DNA of 19,254 bases from Streptomyces sp. NRRL B-1140 (GCF_001280065.1 NZ_LGEA01000126.1:1-19254), one strand, 5' to 3'. Counted from the first letter of the stretch, positions 5,694-19,106 are shown. Program-made: numbers and translations. Notes: generated from the sequence alone by a model not told the origin.

Positions 5694-8468
5694 CTAACCT
5701 TCAGACTCCCCCCGGATCAGGGCGAGCACGCCATCCAGCTCGTCAGGCTTCACAAGAACGTCACGAGCCTTCGAACCCTCGCTCGGTCCGACGATGTTCC
5801 GGGACTCCATCAGGTCCATCAGCCGGCCGGCCTTGGCGAAGCCGACGCGCAGCTTGCGCTGGAGCATGGACGTCGACCCGAACTGCGTGGAGACGACCAG
5901 TTCGGCCGCCTGGCACAGCAGGTCGAGGTCGTCGCCGATGTCCTCGTCGATCTCCTTCTTCTGCTTGGTGCCCACGACGACGTCGTCCCGGAAGACCGGC
6001 GTCATCTGGTCCTTGCAGTGCCGGACGACGCCCGCGATCTCCTCCTCGGTGACGAACGCGCCCTGCATACGGGTGGGCTTGTTGGCCCCCATGGGCAGGA
6101 ACAGCCCGTCACCCTTGCCGATGAGCTTCTCGGCACCGGGCTGGTCGAGGATGACCCGCGAGTCGGCCAGCGAGGACGTGGCGAACGCCAGTCGCGACGG
6201 CACGTTCGCCTTGATCAGGCCGGTGACGACGTCCACCGACGGCCGCTGCGTGGCGAGCACCAGGTGGATGCCGGCCGCGCGCGCGAGCTGCGTGATGCGC
6301 ACGATCGCGTCCTCGACGTCCCGGGGCGCGACCATCATCAGGTCGGCGAGCTCGTCCACGATGACCAGCAGATACGGGTACGGCTGGAGTTCACGCTCGC
6401 TGCCCTCGGGCGGTTTGGCCTTGCCCTCGCGCACGGCCTTGTTGAAGTCGTCGATGTGCCGGTAGCCGTAGGCCGCCAGGTCGTCGTAGCGCAGGTCCAT
6501 CTCGCGCACGACCCACTGGAGCGCCTCGGCGGCCCGCTTGGGGTTGGTGATGATCGGTGTGATCAGGTGCGGGATGCCCTCGTACGCGGTCAGCTCGACC
6601 CGCTTGGGGTCGACGAGGATCATCCGGACGTCCTCGGGGGTCGCCCGCATCATGATCGAGGTGATCAGGCAGTTGATGCAGGACGACTTGCCGGAGCCGG
6701 TGGCGCCGGCGACGAGCATGTGCGGCATCTTCGCCAGGGAGTGCATGACGTAGCCGCCCTCGACGTCCTTGCCGAAGGCGACCAGCATCGGGTCGTCGTC
6801 CTCGGCCGACTCCGCCAGACGGAGTACGTCGCCGAGGTTGACCATCTCGCGGTCGGTGTTGGGGATCTCGATGCCGACCGCGGACTTGCCGGGGATGGGG
6901 CTGATGATCCGCACGTCCGGGCTGGCGACGGCGTAGGCGATGTTCTTCGTCAGCGCGGTGATCCGCTCGACCTTCACGGCGGGGCCGAGCTCGACCTCGT
7001 AGCGCGTGACCGTCGGACCCCGGGTGAAGCCGGTGACACTGGCGTCCACCTTGAACTCGGTGAAGACCGTCGTCAGCGACTCGACGATGAGGTCGTTGGC
7101 GGCGCTGCGTGCCTTGCCCGGGCCGCCGCGCTCCAGCAGGTCCAGCGACGGCAGGGAGTACGTGATGTCGCCGGAGAGCTGGAGCTGCTCCGCGCGCGCG
7201 GGCAGGTCGCGGGGTTCGGAGGGCGGCGCCTTGGTGAGGTCACGGACGCCCGCCCTGGGCTTCTGCGGCTCGGGCTCTTCCTGCTCGGGCTTGCTGTCCT
7301 TCTTGAGCTTGTCCTGCTGCTTGAGCTTGTCCTGCTGCGGGCGGGCGGCCGGGACGGGCGTCGGCGTGGTCGCCTCCTGGTCCCCCACCCGTACGCCCTG
7401 GGTGAGGTCGGCGACGACCGGCGAGGGCGGCATGCCGTGCAGCACGGCCCCGTCGAGGGCCGCGGCGGCCGCCGCGGCGACGTCCACGGCGTCCCTGGGG
7501 CGGTCCATGTCGGGCTGCGGTACCGCCGAGCGGCGCGGACGGCCCCGGCGCCGCGTGAGCGCCTCCTGCTCGGCACTGTCGGGGTCGTACGCCTCGGGCG
7601 CCGGCGTGCGCCTGCCACGCGGGCGCGCGGGCAGCGCCTCCCGCCACTGCTCCTCGTAGCGCTCGTCGTCGTCGGCGAAGGCGAACTCGTCCTCGGCCGG
7701 GTCGCGGACGATCCCGAGACGCACCCCGAGCAGCCGCAGCCGCTGCGGGATGGCGTTGACCGGGGTGGCGGTGACGACCAGCAGCCCGAAGACCGTCAGC
7801 AGCACCAGCAGCGGTACGGCGAGCACGTCGCCCATGGCGTACGACAGCGGGGTCGCGGCGGCCCAGCCGATGAGGCCGCCGGCGTCCCTTATGGCCTGCA
7901 TCCCGTCGCCGCGCGCGGGTGAGCCGCACGCGACGTGGACCTGGCCGAGCACGCCGATCACGAGCGCGGACAGGCCGATGACGATCCGTCCGTTCGCCTC
8001 GGGCTTCTCCGGGTGACGGATGAACCGCACGGCGACGACAGCGAGCAGTATCGGCACGAGCAGGTCGAGGCGGCCGAAGGCGCCGGTCACCAGGATCTCG
8101 ACCAGATCGCCCACAGGACCCTTGAGATCGGCCCAGGTGCCCGCGGCGACGATCAGCGCGATGCCGAGCAGCAGCAAGGCGACACCGTCCTTGCGATGGG
8201 CCGGGTCGAGGTTCTTGGCGCCCTGCCCTATGCCCCGGAACACCGCGCCGACGGCGTGCGCCACGCCGAGCCAGACGGCGCGCACGAGCCGGTAGACGCC
8301 ACCGGTGGGACTGGGAGCCGGTCTGGGCGCGACCTTCTTGGCCGCGGCCTTCCGGGCGGGCGCCTTCTTCGCGGGAGCCTTCTTGGCGGCGGCCTTCTTC
8401 GCCGGAGCCTTCGCGGCCGCCTTCTTCGCGGGAGGCGGCTTTCTGGCTGCGGAGGGACGTGAGGCCAT
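5694..8468 (-). CDS. ftsK: DNA translocase FtsK/SpoIIIE
   Basis: A septum-associated DNA pump of 924 residues that moves chromosomal DNA through closing septa, in Streptomyces notably at sporulation. Order of parts: a Lys/Ala/Pro-rich N-terminus with repeated AKK/APAKK runs (about residues 5-50), four to five transmembrane helices (about 85-240), a charged linker (about 250-400), the RecA-like motor, and a C-terminal winged-helix gamma domain (last 65 residues) of the kind that reads chromosome polarity sequences. Walker A is GATGSGKSS near residue 588 and Walker B is LLVIVDELADLMM near 700-710. The start at 8468 (MASRPS) has no Shine-Dalgarno sequence but a TANNNT box 7 nt upstream; an 18-residue longer frame lacks one too. 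The linker contains a perfect 18-bp tandem duplication. It is isolated from osaB by a terminator. Confidence 0.95.
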   Translation of the reverse strand: MASRPSAARKPPPAKKAAAKAPAKKAAAKKAPAKKAPARKAAAKKVAPRPAPSPTGGVYRLVRAVWLGVAHAVGAVFRGIGQGAKNLDPAHRKDGVALLLLGIALIVAAGTWADLKGPVGDLVEILVTGAFGRLDLLVPILLAVVAVRFIRHPEKPEANGRIVIGLSALVIGVLGQVHVACGSPARGDGMQAIRDAGGLIGWAAATPLSYAMGDVLAVPLLVLLTVFGLLVVTATPVNAIPQRLRLLGVRLGIVRDPAEDEFAFADDDERYEEQWREALPARPRGRRTPAPEAYDPDSAEQEALTRRRGRPRRSAVPQPDMDRPRDAVDVAAAAAAALDGAVLHGMPPSPVVADLTQGVRVGDQEATTPTPVPAARPQQDKLKQQDKLKKDSKPEQEEPEPQKPRAGVRDLTKAPPSEPRDLPARAEQLQLSGDITYSLPSLDLLERGGPGKARSAANDLIVESLTTVFTEFKVDASVTGFTRGPTVTRYEVELGPAVKVERITALTKNIAYAVASPDVRIISPIPGKSAVGIEIPNTDREMVNLGDVLRLAESAEDDDPMLVAFGKDVEGGYVMHSLAKMPHMLVAGATGSGKSSCINCLITSIMMRATPEDVRMILVDPKRVELTAYEGIPHLITPIITNPKRAAEALQWVVREMDLRYDDLAAYGYRHIDDFNKAVREGKAKPPEGSERELQPYPYLLVIVDELADLMMVAPRDVEDAIVRITQLARAAGIHLVLATQRPSVDVVTGLIKANVPSRLAFATSSLADSRVILDQPGAEKLIGKGDGLFLPMGANKPTRMQGAFVTEEEIAGVVRHCKDQMTPVFRDDVVVGTKQKKEIDEDIGDDLDLLCQAAELVVSTQFGSTSMLQRKLRVGFAKAGRLMDLMESRNIVGPSEGSKARDVLVKPDELDGVLALIRGESEG
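7303..7338. repeat. Perfect 18-bp tandem duplication in ftsK
   Basis: Positions 7303-7320 and 7321-7338 are identical. On the coding strand they add two copies of a six-residue unit, giving QQDKLKQQDKLK in the disordered linker of FtsK. The identity at DNA level suggests a recent in-frame slippage event. Confidence 0.9.
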
Positions 8469-8475
8469 GGGTGTG

Positions 8476-8481
8476 AGGTTA
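8476..8481 (-). promoter_or_regulatory. Candidate -10 box for a leaderless ftsK transcript
   Basis: TAACCT on the minus strand ends exactly 7 nt before the ftsK ATG, and no ribosome-binding site is present. This is the usual layout of actinobacterial leaderless genes. The -35 region at 17 bp (GTGTCC) is poor. Confidence 0.4.
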
Positions 8482-8546
8482 CCGGGAGAGACGGCAGGGG
8501 ACACGCGCGTCCACGGCTTCACCCGTTCGTGTCGCTTCGGGAGAGG

Positions 8547-8605
8547 CGCGAAACTGACGCGCGGTCACGGCGGGCAATCCCGCCCGCACACGCGTCAGTT
8601 CTGCG
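8547..8605 (-). terminator. Nested inverted repeat ending osaB
   Basis: A perfect outer 10-bp stem (AACTGACGCG at 8552-8561, CGCGTCAGTT at 8591-8600) extends by three more pairs (8547-8549 with 8603-8605) after a mismatch and a G-T pair. Inside it is a 6-bp hairpin GGCGGG-CAAT-CCCGCC (8569-8584). The osaB stop codon (8595-8597) lies within the outer stem. It probably terminates osaB transcription before ftsK. Confidence 0.6.
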
Positions 8606-9275
8606 AGGACACCGAGGGCGTGCTCCCGGTGCCCGGCTCCAGCGCGTCCAGCGCCCGCCGCAACCCCGTGAGCTTGCGCTCCAGATGAGCCGCCGTGGCC
8701 ACCGCGGCGGCGTCCGTCGACTCGTCGTTGAGCTGCTTGGTCAGCGCCTCGGCCTGCTCCTCTACGGCCGCGAGCCGCGCGGAGAGCTCCGCGAGCAACC
8801 CGGCCGGCTCCTTGGCCTCGCCGCCCGCGTCCTTGCCGTTGCCCTCCAACTGCAGCCGCAGCAGGGACGCCTGCTCCCGCAGCTGGCAGTTCTTCATGTA
8901 CAGCTCGACGAAGACGGAGACCTTCGCACGCAGCACCCACGGGTCGAACGGCTTGGAGATGTAATCCACCGCACCCGCCGCGTAGCCCCGGAAGGTGTGG
9001 TGCGGGCCGTGGTTGATCGCCGTGAGGAAAATGATCGGGATGTCCCGGGTCCGCTCACGGCGCTTGATGTGCGCCGCCGTCTCGAAGCCGTCCATACCCG
9101 GCATCTGGACATCCAGCAGGATGACCGCGAAGTCGTCCGTGAGCAGCGCTTTGAGCGCTTCCTCCCCGGACGATGCCCGCACCAGCGTCTGATCGAGCGC
9201 AGAGAGGATCGCCTCCAGCGCCAGCAGATTCTCCGGCCGGTCATCGACCAGGAGGATCTTGGCCTTCTGCACCAT
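8595..9275 (-). CDS. osaB: Response regulator OsaB (receiver plus coiled coil, no DNA-binding domain)
   Basis: A 226-residue single-receiver protein. Residues 5-125 form a complete receiver: acidic pair Asp11/Asp12, phosphoacceptor Asp55 (LLDVQMPGMDG), Thr85 and Lys108 (SKPF). From about 125 to 215 it is a Leu/Glu/Ala-rich coiled coil, with no helix-turn-helix or enzymatic output domain. It therefore likely acts through protein contacts. In S. coelicolor OsaB is required for growth and aerial development under osmotic stress and is the presumed partner of the adjacent kinase OsaA (published work, recalled). The start at 9275 has GAGGAGGG 6 nt upstream; a 57-residue Ala/Gly-rich in-frame extension to 9446 is rejected. 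It follows osaA after 307 bp. Confidence 0.92.
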   Translation of the reverse strand: MVQKAKILLVDDRPENLLALEAILSALDQTLVRASSGEEALKALLTDDFAVILLDVQMPGMDGFETAAHIKRRERTRDIPIIFLTAINHGPHHTFRGYAAGAVDYISKPFDPWVLRAKVSVFVELYMKNCQLREQASLLRLQLEGNGKDAGGEAKEPAGLLAELSARLAAVEEQAEALTKQLNDESTDAAAVATAAHLERKLTGLRRALDALEPGTGSTPSVSSQN

Positions 9276-9582
9276 GGCCCGCCCTCCTCGCCCCGGCGTG
9301 GGGCCTCCCCTGTCCGCAGGACCTGCGGCAGCACCGGTGGGTGCCGCCCCAGGGGACGACTCCCTTGCGCCGCCCGTCCTTGTGCCGGTCATCGTAGCCG
9401 CACCCCGCCCGTCGCCACACCCTGTCACCGTGATGTCACTGTGCACGTAGCAGAAACGCAGCAGGAGACCAGAAGGTTCCCCAGATCTCGTACTTCTACA
9501 CGACTATGCGCACACCGAGTCGGCAACTCCGCGTGAACACCGAACCTTCCCGTCATGGTCGCGCAACTGCCCAACGTTCCCC
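9276..9582. other. osaA-osaB intergenic region
   Basis: No gene is seen. On the minus strand TACGAT (9391-9396) is a possible -10 box about 115 bp before osaB but has no good -35 partner. An 8-bp inverted repeat GAAGGTTC/GAACCTTC (9472-9479 and 9542-9549, 62-bp spacer) is too short and far apart to call a terminator. The length suggests osaB has a promoter of its own besides any read-through from osaA. Confidence 0.4.
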
Positions 9583-15054
<5,472 letters not shown>

Positions 15055-15436
15055 TGTGTCCCTCCCGCAGGGATCGACCGTCACTGCTGTGTCCGGGTAC
15101 CACGCTCGCCGTACCAGTTACTACTGCGTATTCTCTGCCCTGCATACCAGGCCGTTTCCACGGGGGCTGCTGCCCACGGTCACCCTCGGGCACACAGCCT
15201 GCCCGGACCTTCACAGGAAGCTTGCCTAGTGTTTCACCCTGGCCGAACCAGGCCATAACAGTTCGGCAGCTTCGCACATCGTCCGCACACCCTCCGGACG
15301 GAAACACTGCAGACCGGCATCCGCACGGACCGCGAAGGTAAGTAACCTTGCATCCGGCTGTCCAGCCGCGCCGGTCCGTCCGGCCTGGGCGGTGGCACGA
15401 AGACGAGCGGGCATCGGAGGGGCGGCCGCACACAAC
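15055..15436. promoter_or_regulatory. Divergent osaA-osaC control region
   Basis: This 382-bp gap must hold promoters for both genes. It contains an inverted repeat GGTAC-N10-GTACC (15096-15115). The first arm overlaps GGGTAC (15095-15100), which matches the -10 sequence of sigma-B-type promoters, but no GNNT lies at the expected 14-16 bp on its left and it is far from osaC. A small hairpin CCTGG-N5-CCAGG sits at 15238-15252. No small gene or structured RNA was recognised. Confidence 0.45.
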
Positions 15437-18190
15437 ATGACCACCGGACTGATCCCCGGGGGACAGCCCCCGGACCCCCGGCCGACGGGCAGCCTGCCGC
15501 AGCAGCGGCGCGAGCCGGTCGGCCCCGCAGCCCAGCACGTCGAGAACCGGTCGAGGAGTTCTGTGATCACCGCGCGCGCGGCCGCCAGTTTCGAGCCCGT
15601 CGGGCGCTCGGTCGCGAGCGCCCGCTCCTTCGTCCGCGACACCCTCCAGGGCTGGGGCTTCGCCGACATCGTCGACGACGCCGTCGTTCTCACCAGCGAA
15701 CTGGTGACCAACGCCGTGGTCCACGCCGGCACCTCCGCGGACGTGCTCTGCCTGCGCAGCGACGACGGCGTACGCATCGAGGTCGCCGACCGGTACCCCG
15801 AACGCGAGATCCCCCTCCAGGGCACGGCCGTCAACATGGGCAGCCCCGACCGCGAAGGCGGCCGCGGACTCCAGCTGTGCGCGGCCCTCGCCGGCCGCTG
15901 GGGCGTGGAGTACATCCCCACCCACAAGACCGTCTGGTTCCAACTGGACCTGCCCGCACGCGCGGTGGGCACCCGCGCGGCCGGACCCGCCCTCCCCTTG
16001 GACCTGCTCCCCCTCGCCGACGGCCGGGTCCGCGTCGCAGTGATCCAGATCGACCGCACCGGCCACATCACCGCCTGGAACGAGGACGCCGAGGAACTCT
16101 TCGGCTACCCGGCCGATCAGGTCACCGGCAAACCCCTGACCGACCTCGCCGCCTGGCCCCACACCCCCGGCACCAGCACCGGCATCGCGGAAGCCCTCCG
16201 TCTCTCCCGCTGGGAAGGCAGCTACGGCATCCGCGCCGTCACCGGCCGCGTCACCCCCGTCTACGCCTCCCACCTGCGCGTCCGCGACACCGGCGGCGAA
16301 CCGTCAACCGTGTGCCTCCTGGTACGCGACCACGAACGGGCAGTTCTGCAGACCCCCCTGCGCGGCCCCGCGTCCGACAGCTCGACCGGCGCCGAGGGCC
16401 AGAGCACCGACCCCTTCGAAGTCTTCATCGGTTCCCCCGCCCCGGACGACCTCGACGGCCTCCTCCAGCGCACGGTCGAACGCGCCCGCGACATGCTCGA
16501 CGGCGACTCGGCGTTCCTCCTGCTGGCCACCGACGACGAGACGGAACTGGAGGTCCGCGCCTCCACCGGCCTCCCCTCCGCCCGCCAGCGCTTCGCCCGC
16601 GTCCCCGTCGAAGCCGGCCCCGGCCGCTACGGCTCGGCCCGCATGCCCGCCGTCCACGACGACCTGACCGCGGTCCCCGGCGCGGTACCACTGCTGAACG
16701 GCACGGGCATGCGCTCGGTCGTCACCGTCCCGCTCAAGGTCGAGGGCCGCCTGACCGGCTCCCTCGGCGTCGCCGCCGAGGCCCCGGCCAGATACTCCAA
16801 CGAGGAGGCCCTGCGCCTCCAGTTCGCCGCCGACCGCATCGCCCTCGCCGTCGAGTCGGCCCGCCTGGGCGAACTGGAACGCCTGCGCCGCGGCTCCCTC
16901 AGCTTCCTCGTCGAGGCGTCCGACCTGCTGGCCGGCACCCTGGACCGCGACCAGACCCTGGCCCTCATGGCCCAGATGACGGTCCCGACCCTCGCCACCT
17001 GGTGCGCCGTCTACACGATCGCCGACCAGGCCTCCGAGCCCTACCTCTCCTACGTCCTGCACGAGGACGAGGAACTCATCGACGGCATCAAGTCCCTGCT
17101 GTCGAAGGTCCCCCCGCCCGACCCGGTCCCCACCCCCGGCGCCCGCGTGTGGACGGCTCCCGGTGAGGTCGCCCACCAGGCGGCCCTGCGCACCTCCATG
17201 CGCAGCCTCGGCCTCAGCGGCAGCCCCACCCGCCAGGTCACACCCGGCATCGGCCCCACCCTCTCCACCGCCTCCGCCGTCGGCGGCGAGACCGTCGTCC
17301 TTCCGCTGGTCGCCCGCAACCGCGTCATCGGCATGCTGACCCTCGGCAAGCCGACCGACGAACATTTCCGCCAGGAGATCCTGGAACTCGCCGAAGACCT
17401 CTCCCGCCGGGCCGCCCTGGCCCTGGACAACGCCCGCCTCTACTCGGAGCGCACGGCGATCAGCCAGTCCCTCCAGCGCAGCCTCCTCCCCCCGGAGCTC
17501 CCCGAGATCGACGGCGTCGAGGTCGAGGTCATCTACCGCGCCGCAGGCGAGGGCAACGAGGTCGGCGGCGACTTCTACGACGTCTTCCCCATCCGCGACG
17601 GCGCCTACGGCTTCGCCATCGGCGACGTCTGCGGCACGGGCCCGAACGCCGCGGCGGTCACAGGCCTGGCCCGCCACGCCCTGCGCCTGCTGGCCCGCGA
17701 GGGCCTCAGCGGCCCGACGGTCCTGGAGCGCCTCAACTCCGCGATCCTCGACGAGGGCGCCCGCAGCCGCTTCCTCACCCTCCTGTACGGCGAGATGCGC
17801 CCCCAGGAGGACGGCAGCGCGGAGCTGAAGGTGGTCTGCGCCGGACACCCGCTCCCGCTGCGCCTGCGCCAGGACGGGTCGGTCGAGCCGGCCGCGGAGC
17901 CCCAGCCGCTCCTCGGTGTCATCGAGGACCTGGAGCTCTACGAGCAGACCGTCACCCTCGACCCGGGCGATGTCCTCCTGTGCGTCACGGACGGCGTCAC
18001 CGAACGCCGGGAGGGTGCCCGCATGCTCGGCGACGACGGCCTCGCCGACGTCCTCACGACCTGCACGGGCCTCACGGCCGGCGCGGTCGCGGCCCGCATC
18101 ATGCGCGCGGTGGAACGCTTCGCGTCGGACGCCCCCTCGGACGACATGGCGATCCTGGCCATGCGCGTCCCCGGACTTCAGAAGGACTAG
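15437..18190 (+). CDS. osaC: OsaC: anti-sigma kinase, PAS, two GAF and PP2C phosphatase domains
   Basis: A 917-residue stress-signalling protein. Order: RsbW-like ATPase (about residues 45-165; ELVTNAVVH with Glu88 and Asn92, glycine-rich GGRGLQL near 140), PAS (about 195-300; DRTGHITAWNEDAEELFGY), GAF 1 (about 330-490), GAF 2 (about 500-670), and a SpoIIE/RsbU-type PP2C phosphatase (about 690-915). The PP2C metal ligands are present: Asp712 and Asp715 (GGDFYDV), Asp852 (VTDGVTE) and the SDDM motif near 902. In S. coelicolor OsaC binds and restrains sigma-B late in the osmotic response (recalled). The start is uncertain: ATG 15437 continues a codon-biased frame but its GGAGGGG is too far upstream, whereas GTG 15563 has GAGGAG at ideal spacing and still includes the whole ATPase domain (875 residues). 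Followed 13 bp later by a strong terminator. Confidence 0.93.
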   Translation: MTTGLIPGGQPPDPRPTGSLPQQRREPVGPAAQHVENRSRSSVITARAAASFEPVGRSVASARSFVRDTLQGWGFADIVDDAVVLTSELVTNAVVHAGTSADVLCLRSDDGVRIEVADRYPEREIPLQGTAVNMGSPDREGGRGLQLCAALAGRWGVEYIPTHKTVWFQLDLPARAVGTRAAGPALPLDLLPLADGRVRVAVIQIDRTGHITAWNEDAEELFGYPADQVTGKPLTDLAAWPHTPGTSTGIAEALRLSRWEGSYGIRAVTGRVTPVYASHLRVRDTGGEPSTVCLLVRDHERAVLQTPLRGPASDSSTGAEGQSTDPFEVFIGSPAPDDLDGLLQRTVERARDMLDGDSAFLLLATDDETELEVRASTGLPSARQRFARVPVEAGPGRYGSARMPAVHDDLTAVPGAVPLLNGTGMRSVVTVPLKVEGRLTGSLGVAAEAPARYSNEEALRLQFAADRIALAVESARLGELERLRRGSLSFLVEASDLLAGTLDRDQTLALMAQMTVPTLATWCAVYTIADQASEPYLSYVLHEDEELIDGIKSLLSKVPPPDPVPTPGARVWTAPGEVAHQAALRTSMRSLGLSGSPTRQVTPGIGPTLSTASAVGGETVVLPLVARNRVIGMLTLGKPTDEHFRQEILELAEDLSRRAALALDNARLYSERTAISQSLQRSLLPPELPEIDGVEVEVIYRAAGEGNEVGGDFYDVFPIRDGAYGFAIGDVCGTGPNAAAVTGLARHALRLLAREGLSGPTVLERLNSAILDEGARSRFLTLLYGEMRPQEDGSAELKVVCAGHPLPLRLRQDGSVEPAAEPQPLLGVIEDLELYEQTVTLDPGDVLLCVTDGVTERREGARMLGDDGLADVLTTCTGLTAGAVAARIMRAVERFASDAPSDDMAILAMRVPGLQKD

Positions 18191-18203
18191 GAGAACGCGA
18201 AAA

Positions 18204-18231
18204 GCCCCACCCGTAAGGGTGGGGCCTTTTT
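18204..18231 (+). terminator. Intrinsic terminator of osaC
   Basis: A 9-bp perfect stem GCCCCACCC / GGGTGGGGC closed by a GTAA tetraloop is followed by C and five Ts. AAAA precedes the stem, so the hairpin can also act on minus-strand transcripts leaving the tRNA gene. Confidence 0.92.
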
Positions 18232-18236
18232 GTCGG

Positions 18237-18309
18237 AGCCCCCAAGCGGAATCGAACCGCTGACCTTCTCCTTACCATGGAGACGCTCTACCGACTGAGC
18301 TATAGGGGC
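18237..18309 (-). tRNA. tRNA-Thr (anticodon GGT)
   Basis: A full cloverleaf on the minus strand, 73 nt: acceptor GCCCCTA pairs with TGGGGGC (one T-G pair), D-stem GCTC/GAGC, anticodon stem TCTCC/GGAGA with loop ATGGTAA giving anticodon GGT (reads ACC and ACU threonine codons), and a T-loop TTCGATT. The discriminator base is T and the 3' CCA is not encoded. It is a solitary tRNA gene with its own promoter. Confidence 0.95.
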
Positions 18310-18347
18310 CTGTTGCTTGCGAGGTCTCCCCCGCGGCAACGGAATAG

Positions 18348-18377
18348 ATCATACCCCGAACAGAGCCGTGCTCCCAA
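18348..18377 (-). promoter_or_regulatory. Promoter of tRNA-Thr
   Basis: On the minus strand TTGGGA (18372-18377) and TATGAT (18348-18353) are 18 bp apart, close to the vegetative sigma consensus. Transcription would start near 18341, about 32 nt before the mature tRNA 5' end. The -35 box lies just after the stop codon of the DegT-like gene. Confidence 0.7.
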
Positions 18378-18382
18378 CCACG

Positions 18383-19060
18383 TCAGAAGGCGGGCTGCAG
18401 AAGCCCTCCGAGGGCATTGCAGGCGGACACGACGCGCTGCATGTCACGCTTGGTCAGCGACGCGTCCACGGGCAGCGCCAGCGTCTCGTCGGAGGCCCGT
18501 TCGGTCTCCGGCAGCGAAACACACCGCCGGAATTCGGGCAGCCGGTGCACGGGCGTCTTCACCGGCACCCGGCACTCAACTCCCTTTGCTCGCAGGGCCC
18601 GCGAAAAGGCATCCCGATCGGGTCGGCCATTGCCGGGAACCCGCACCACGTACTGCTGATAGGTGTGCCCGTCACCGTCCTCCGGCGCCCGGACACCCCT
18701 CAACTTGGCGTGGAGATAGGCGGCGCGCTCCCTGCGCTGGGCTATCTCGTCGTACGGCGCTTCGGACTCCCCCTGTTCCAGCACGAGCAGTCCGTGCCGC
18801 TGTCCGAGCGCGTGCAGCCGCGGGATGTCGGCGAGCCGCCCGAACCGGTGCACGGCAACCACGGCCGCGGTCCGCGCAGTCACCGCCGCTTCCACAGCGG
18901 CGGCGTCGAGGCAGTAGGTGGCGGGGTCTATGTCGGCGAACACCGGAAGAGCCCCGGCCTTGGCCACGGCTTCGGCGACCTCGACGTTCCCGAAGGCCGG
19001 CACCACGACCTCGTCACCGAGTCCGACACCGGCGGCCCTGAGCATTGCAGCAGTACCCAT
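18383..19060 (-). CDS. Shortened DegT/DnrJ-like aminotransferase relative lacking the PLP-lysine segment
   Basis: A 225-residue protein related to DegT/DnrJ/EryC1 sugar aminotransferases, which are normally 370-400 residues. Residues 2-95 follow the family (GTAA, GDEVVVPAF, PVFADIDPATYCLD, VHRFGRLADIPRL, HGLLVLE). From about 109 to 225 it follows the family C-terminal part (TYQQYVVRVP, LPEF, ALPVDASLT). The roughly 80-90 residues normally between, including the PLP-binding Asp, the catalytic Lys and the glycine-rich GEGG region, are absent. The N-terminus is also short: it begins at the GTAA motif and an in-frame TGA lies 11 codons upstream. No Shine-Dalgarno sequence precedes the ATG, which is only about 46 bp past the rRNA terminator. 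It cannot be a normal aminotransferase; it may be a repurposed fold or a decayed gene with an intact frame. Confidence 0.7.
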   Translation of the reverse strand: MGTAAMLRAAGVGLGDEVVVPAFGNVEVAEAVAKAGALPVFADIDPATYCLDAAAVEAAVTARTAAVVAVHRFGRLADIPRLHALGQRHGLLVLEQGESEAPYDEIAQRRERAAYLHAKLRGVRAPEDGDGHTYQQYVVRVPGNGRPDRDAFSRALRAKGVECRVPVKTPVHRLPEFRRCVSLPETERASDETLALPVDASLTKRDMQRVVSACNALGGLLQPAF

Positions 19061-19106
19061 GCTGTGGATGCTGCTCGCGCAACGTGAACTTCAAGTGACG
19101 GACAAC

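Noticed and set aside
5461..5697. Small plus-strand frame between the RodZ-like gene and ftsK
   Set aside because: No ribosome site, mixed codon bias, and it spans the promoter and inverted repeat; no family seen.
6018..7922. Plus-strand open frame of about 630 codons opposite ftsK
   Set aside because: No family resemblance and Gly/Arg/His/Asp-biased composition; ftsK is unmistakable on the other strand.
9276..9446. 57-residue N-terminal extension of OsaB
   Set aside because: Ala/Gly/Pro-rich, and the internal ATG at 9275 has an excellent ribosome site followed directly by the receiver domain.
9472..9549. Inverted repeat GAAGGTTC/GAACCTTC after osaA as a terminator
   Set aside because: Only 8 bp with a 62-bp spacer; could easily be chance.
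16304..17848. Minus-strand open frame of about 510 codons opposite osaC
   Set aside because: Ala/Gly/Asp-rich shadow of the PP2C and GAF coding region.
18237..18309. tRNA-Thr as an integration site of a mobile element
   Set aside because: No integrase, direct repeat of the tRNA 3' end, or foreign composition is visible next to it in this window.
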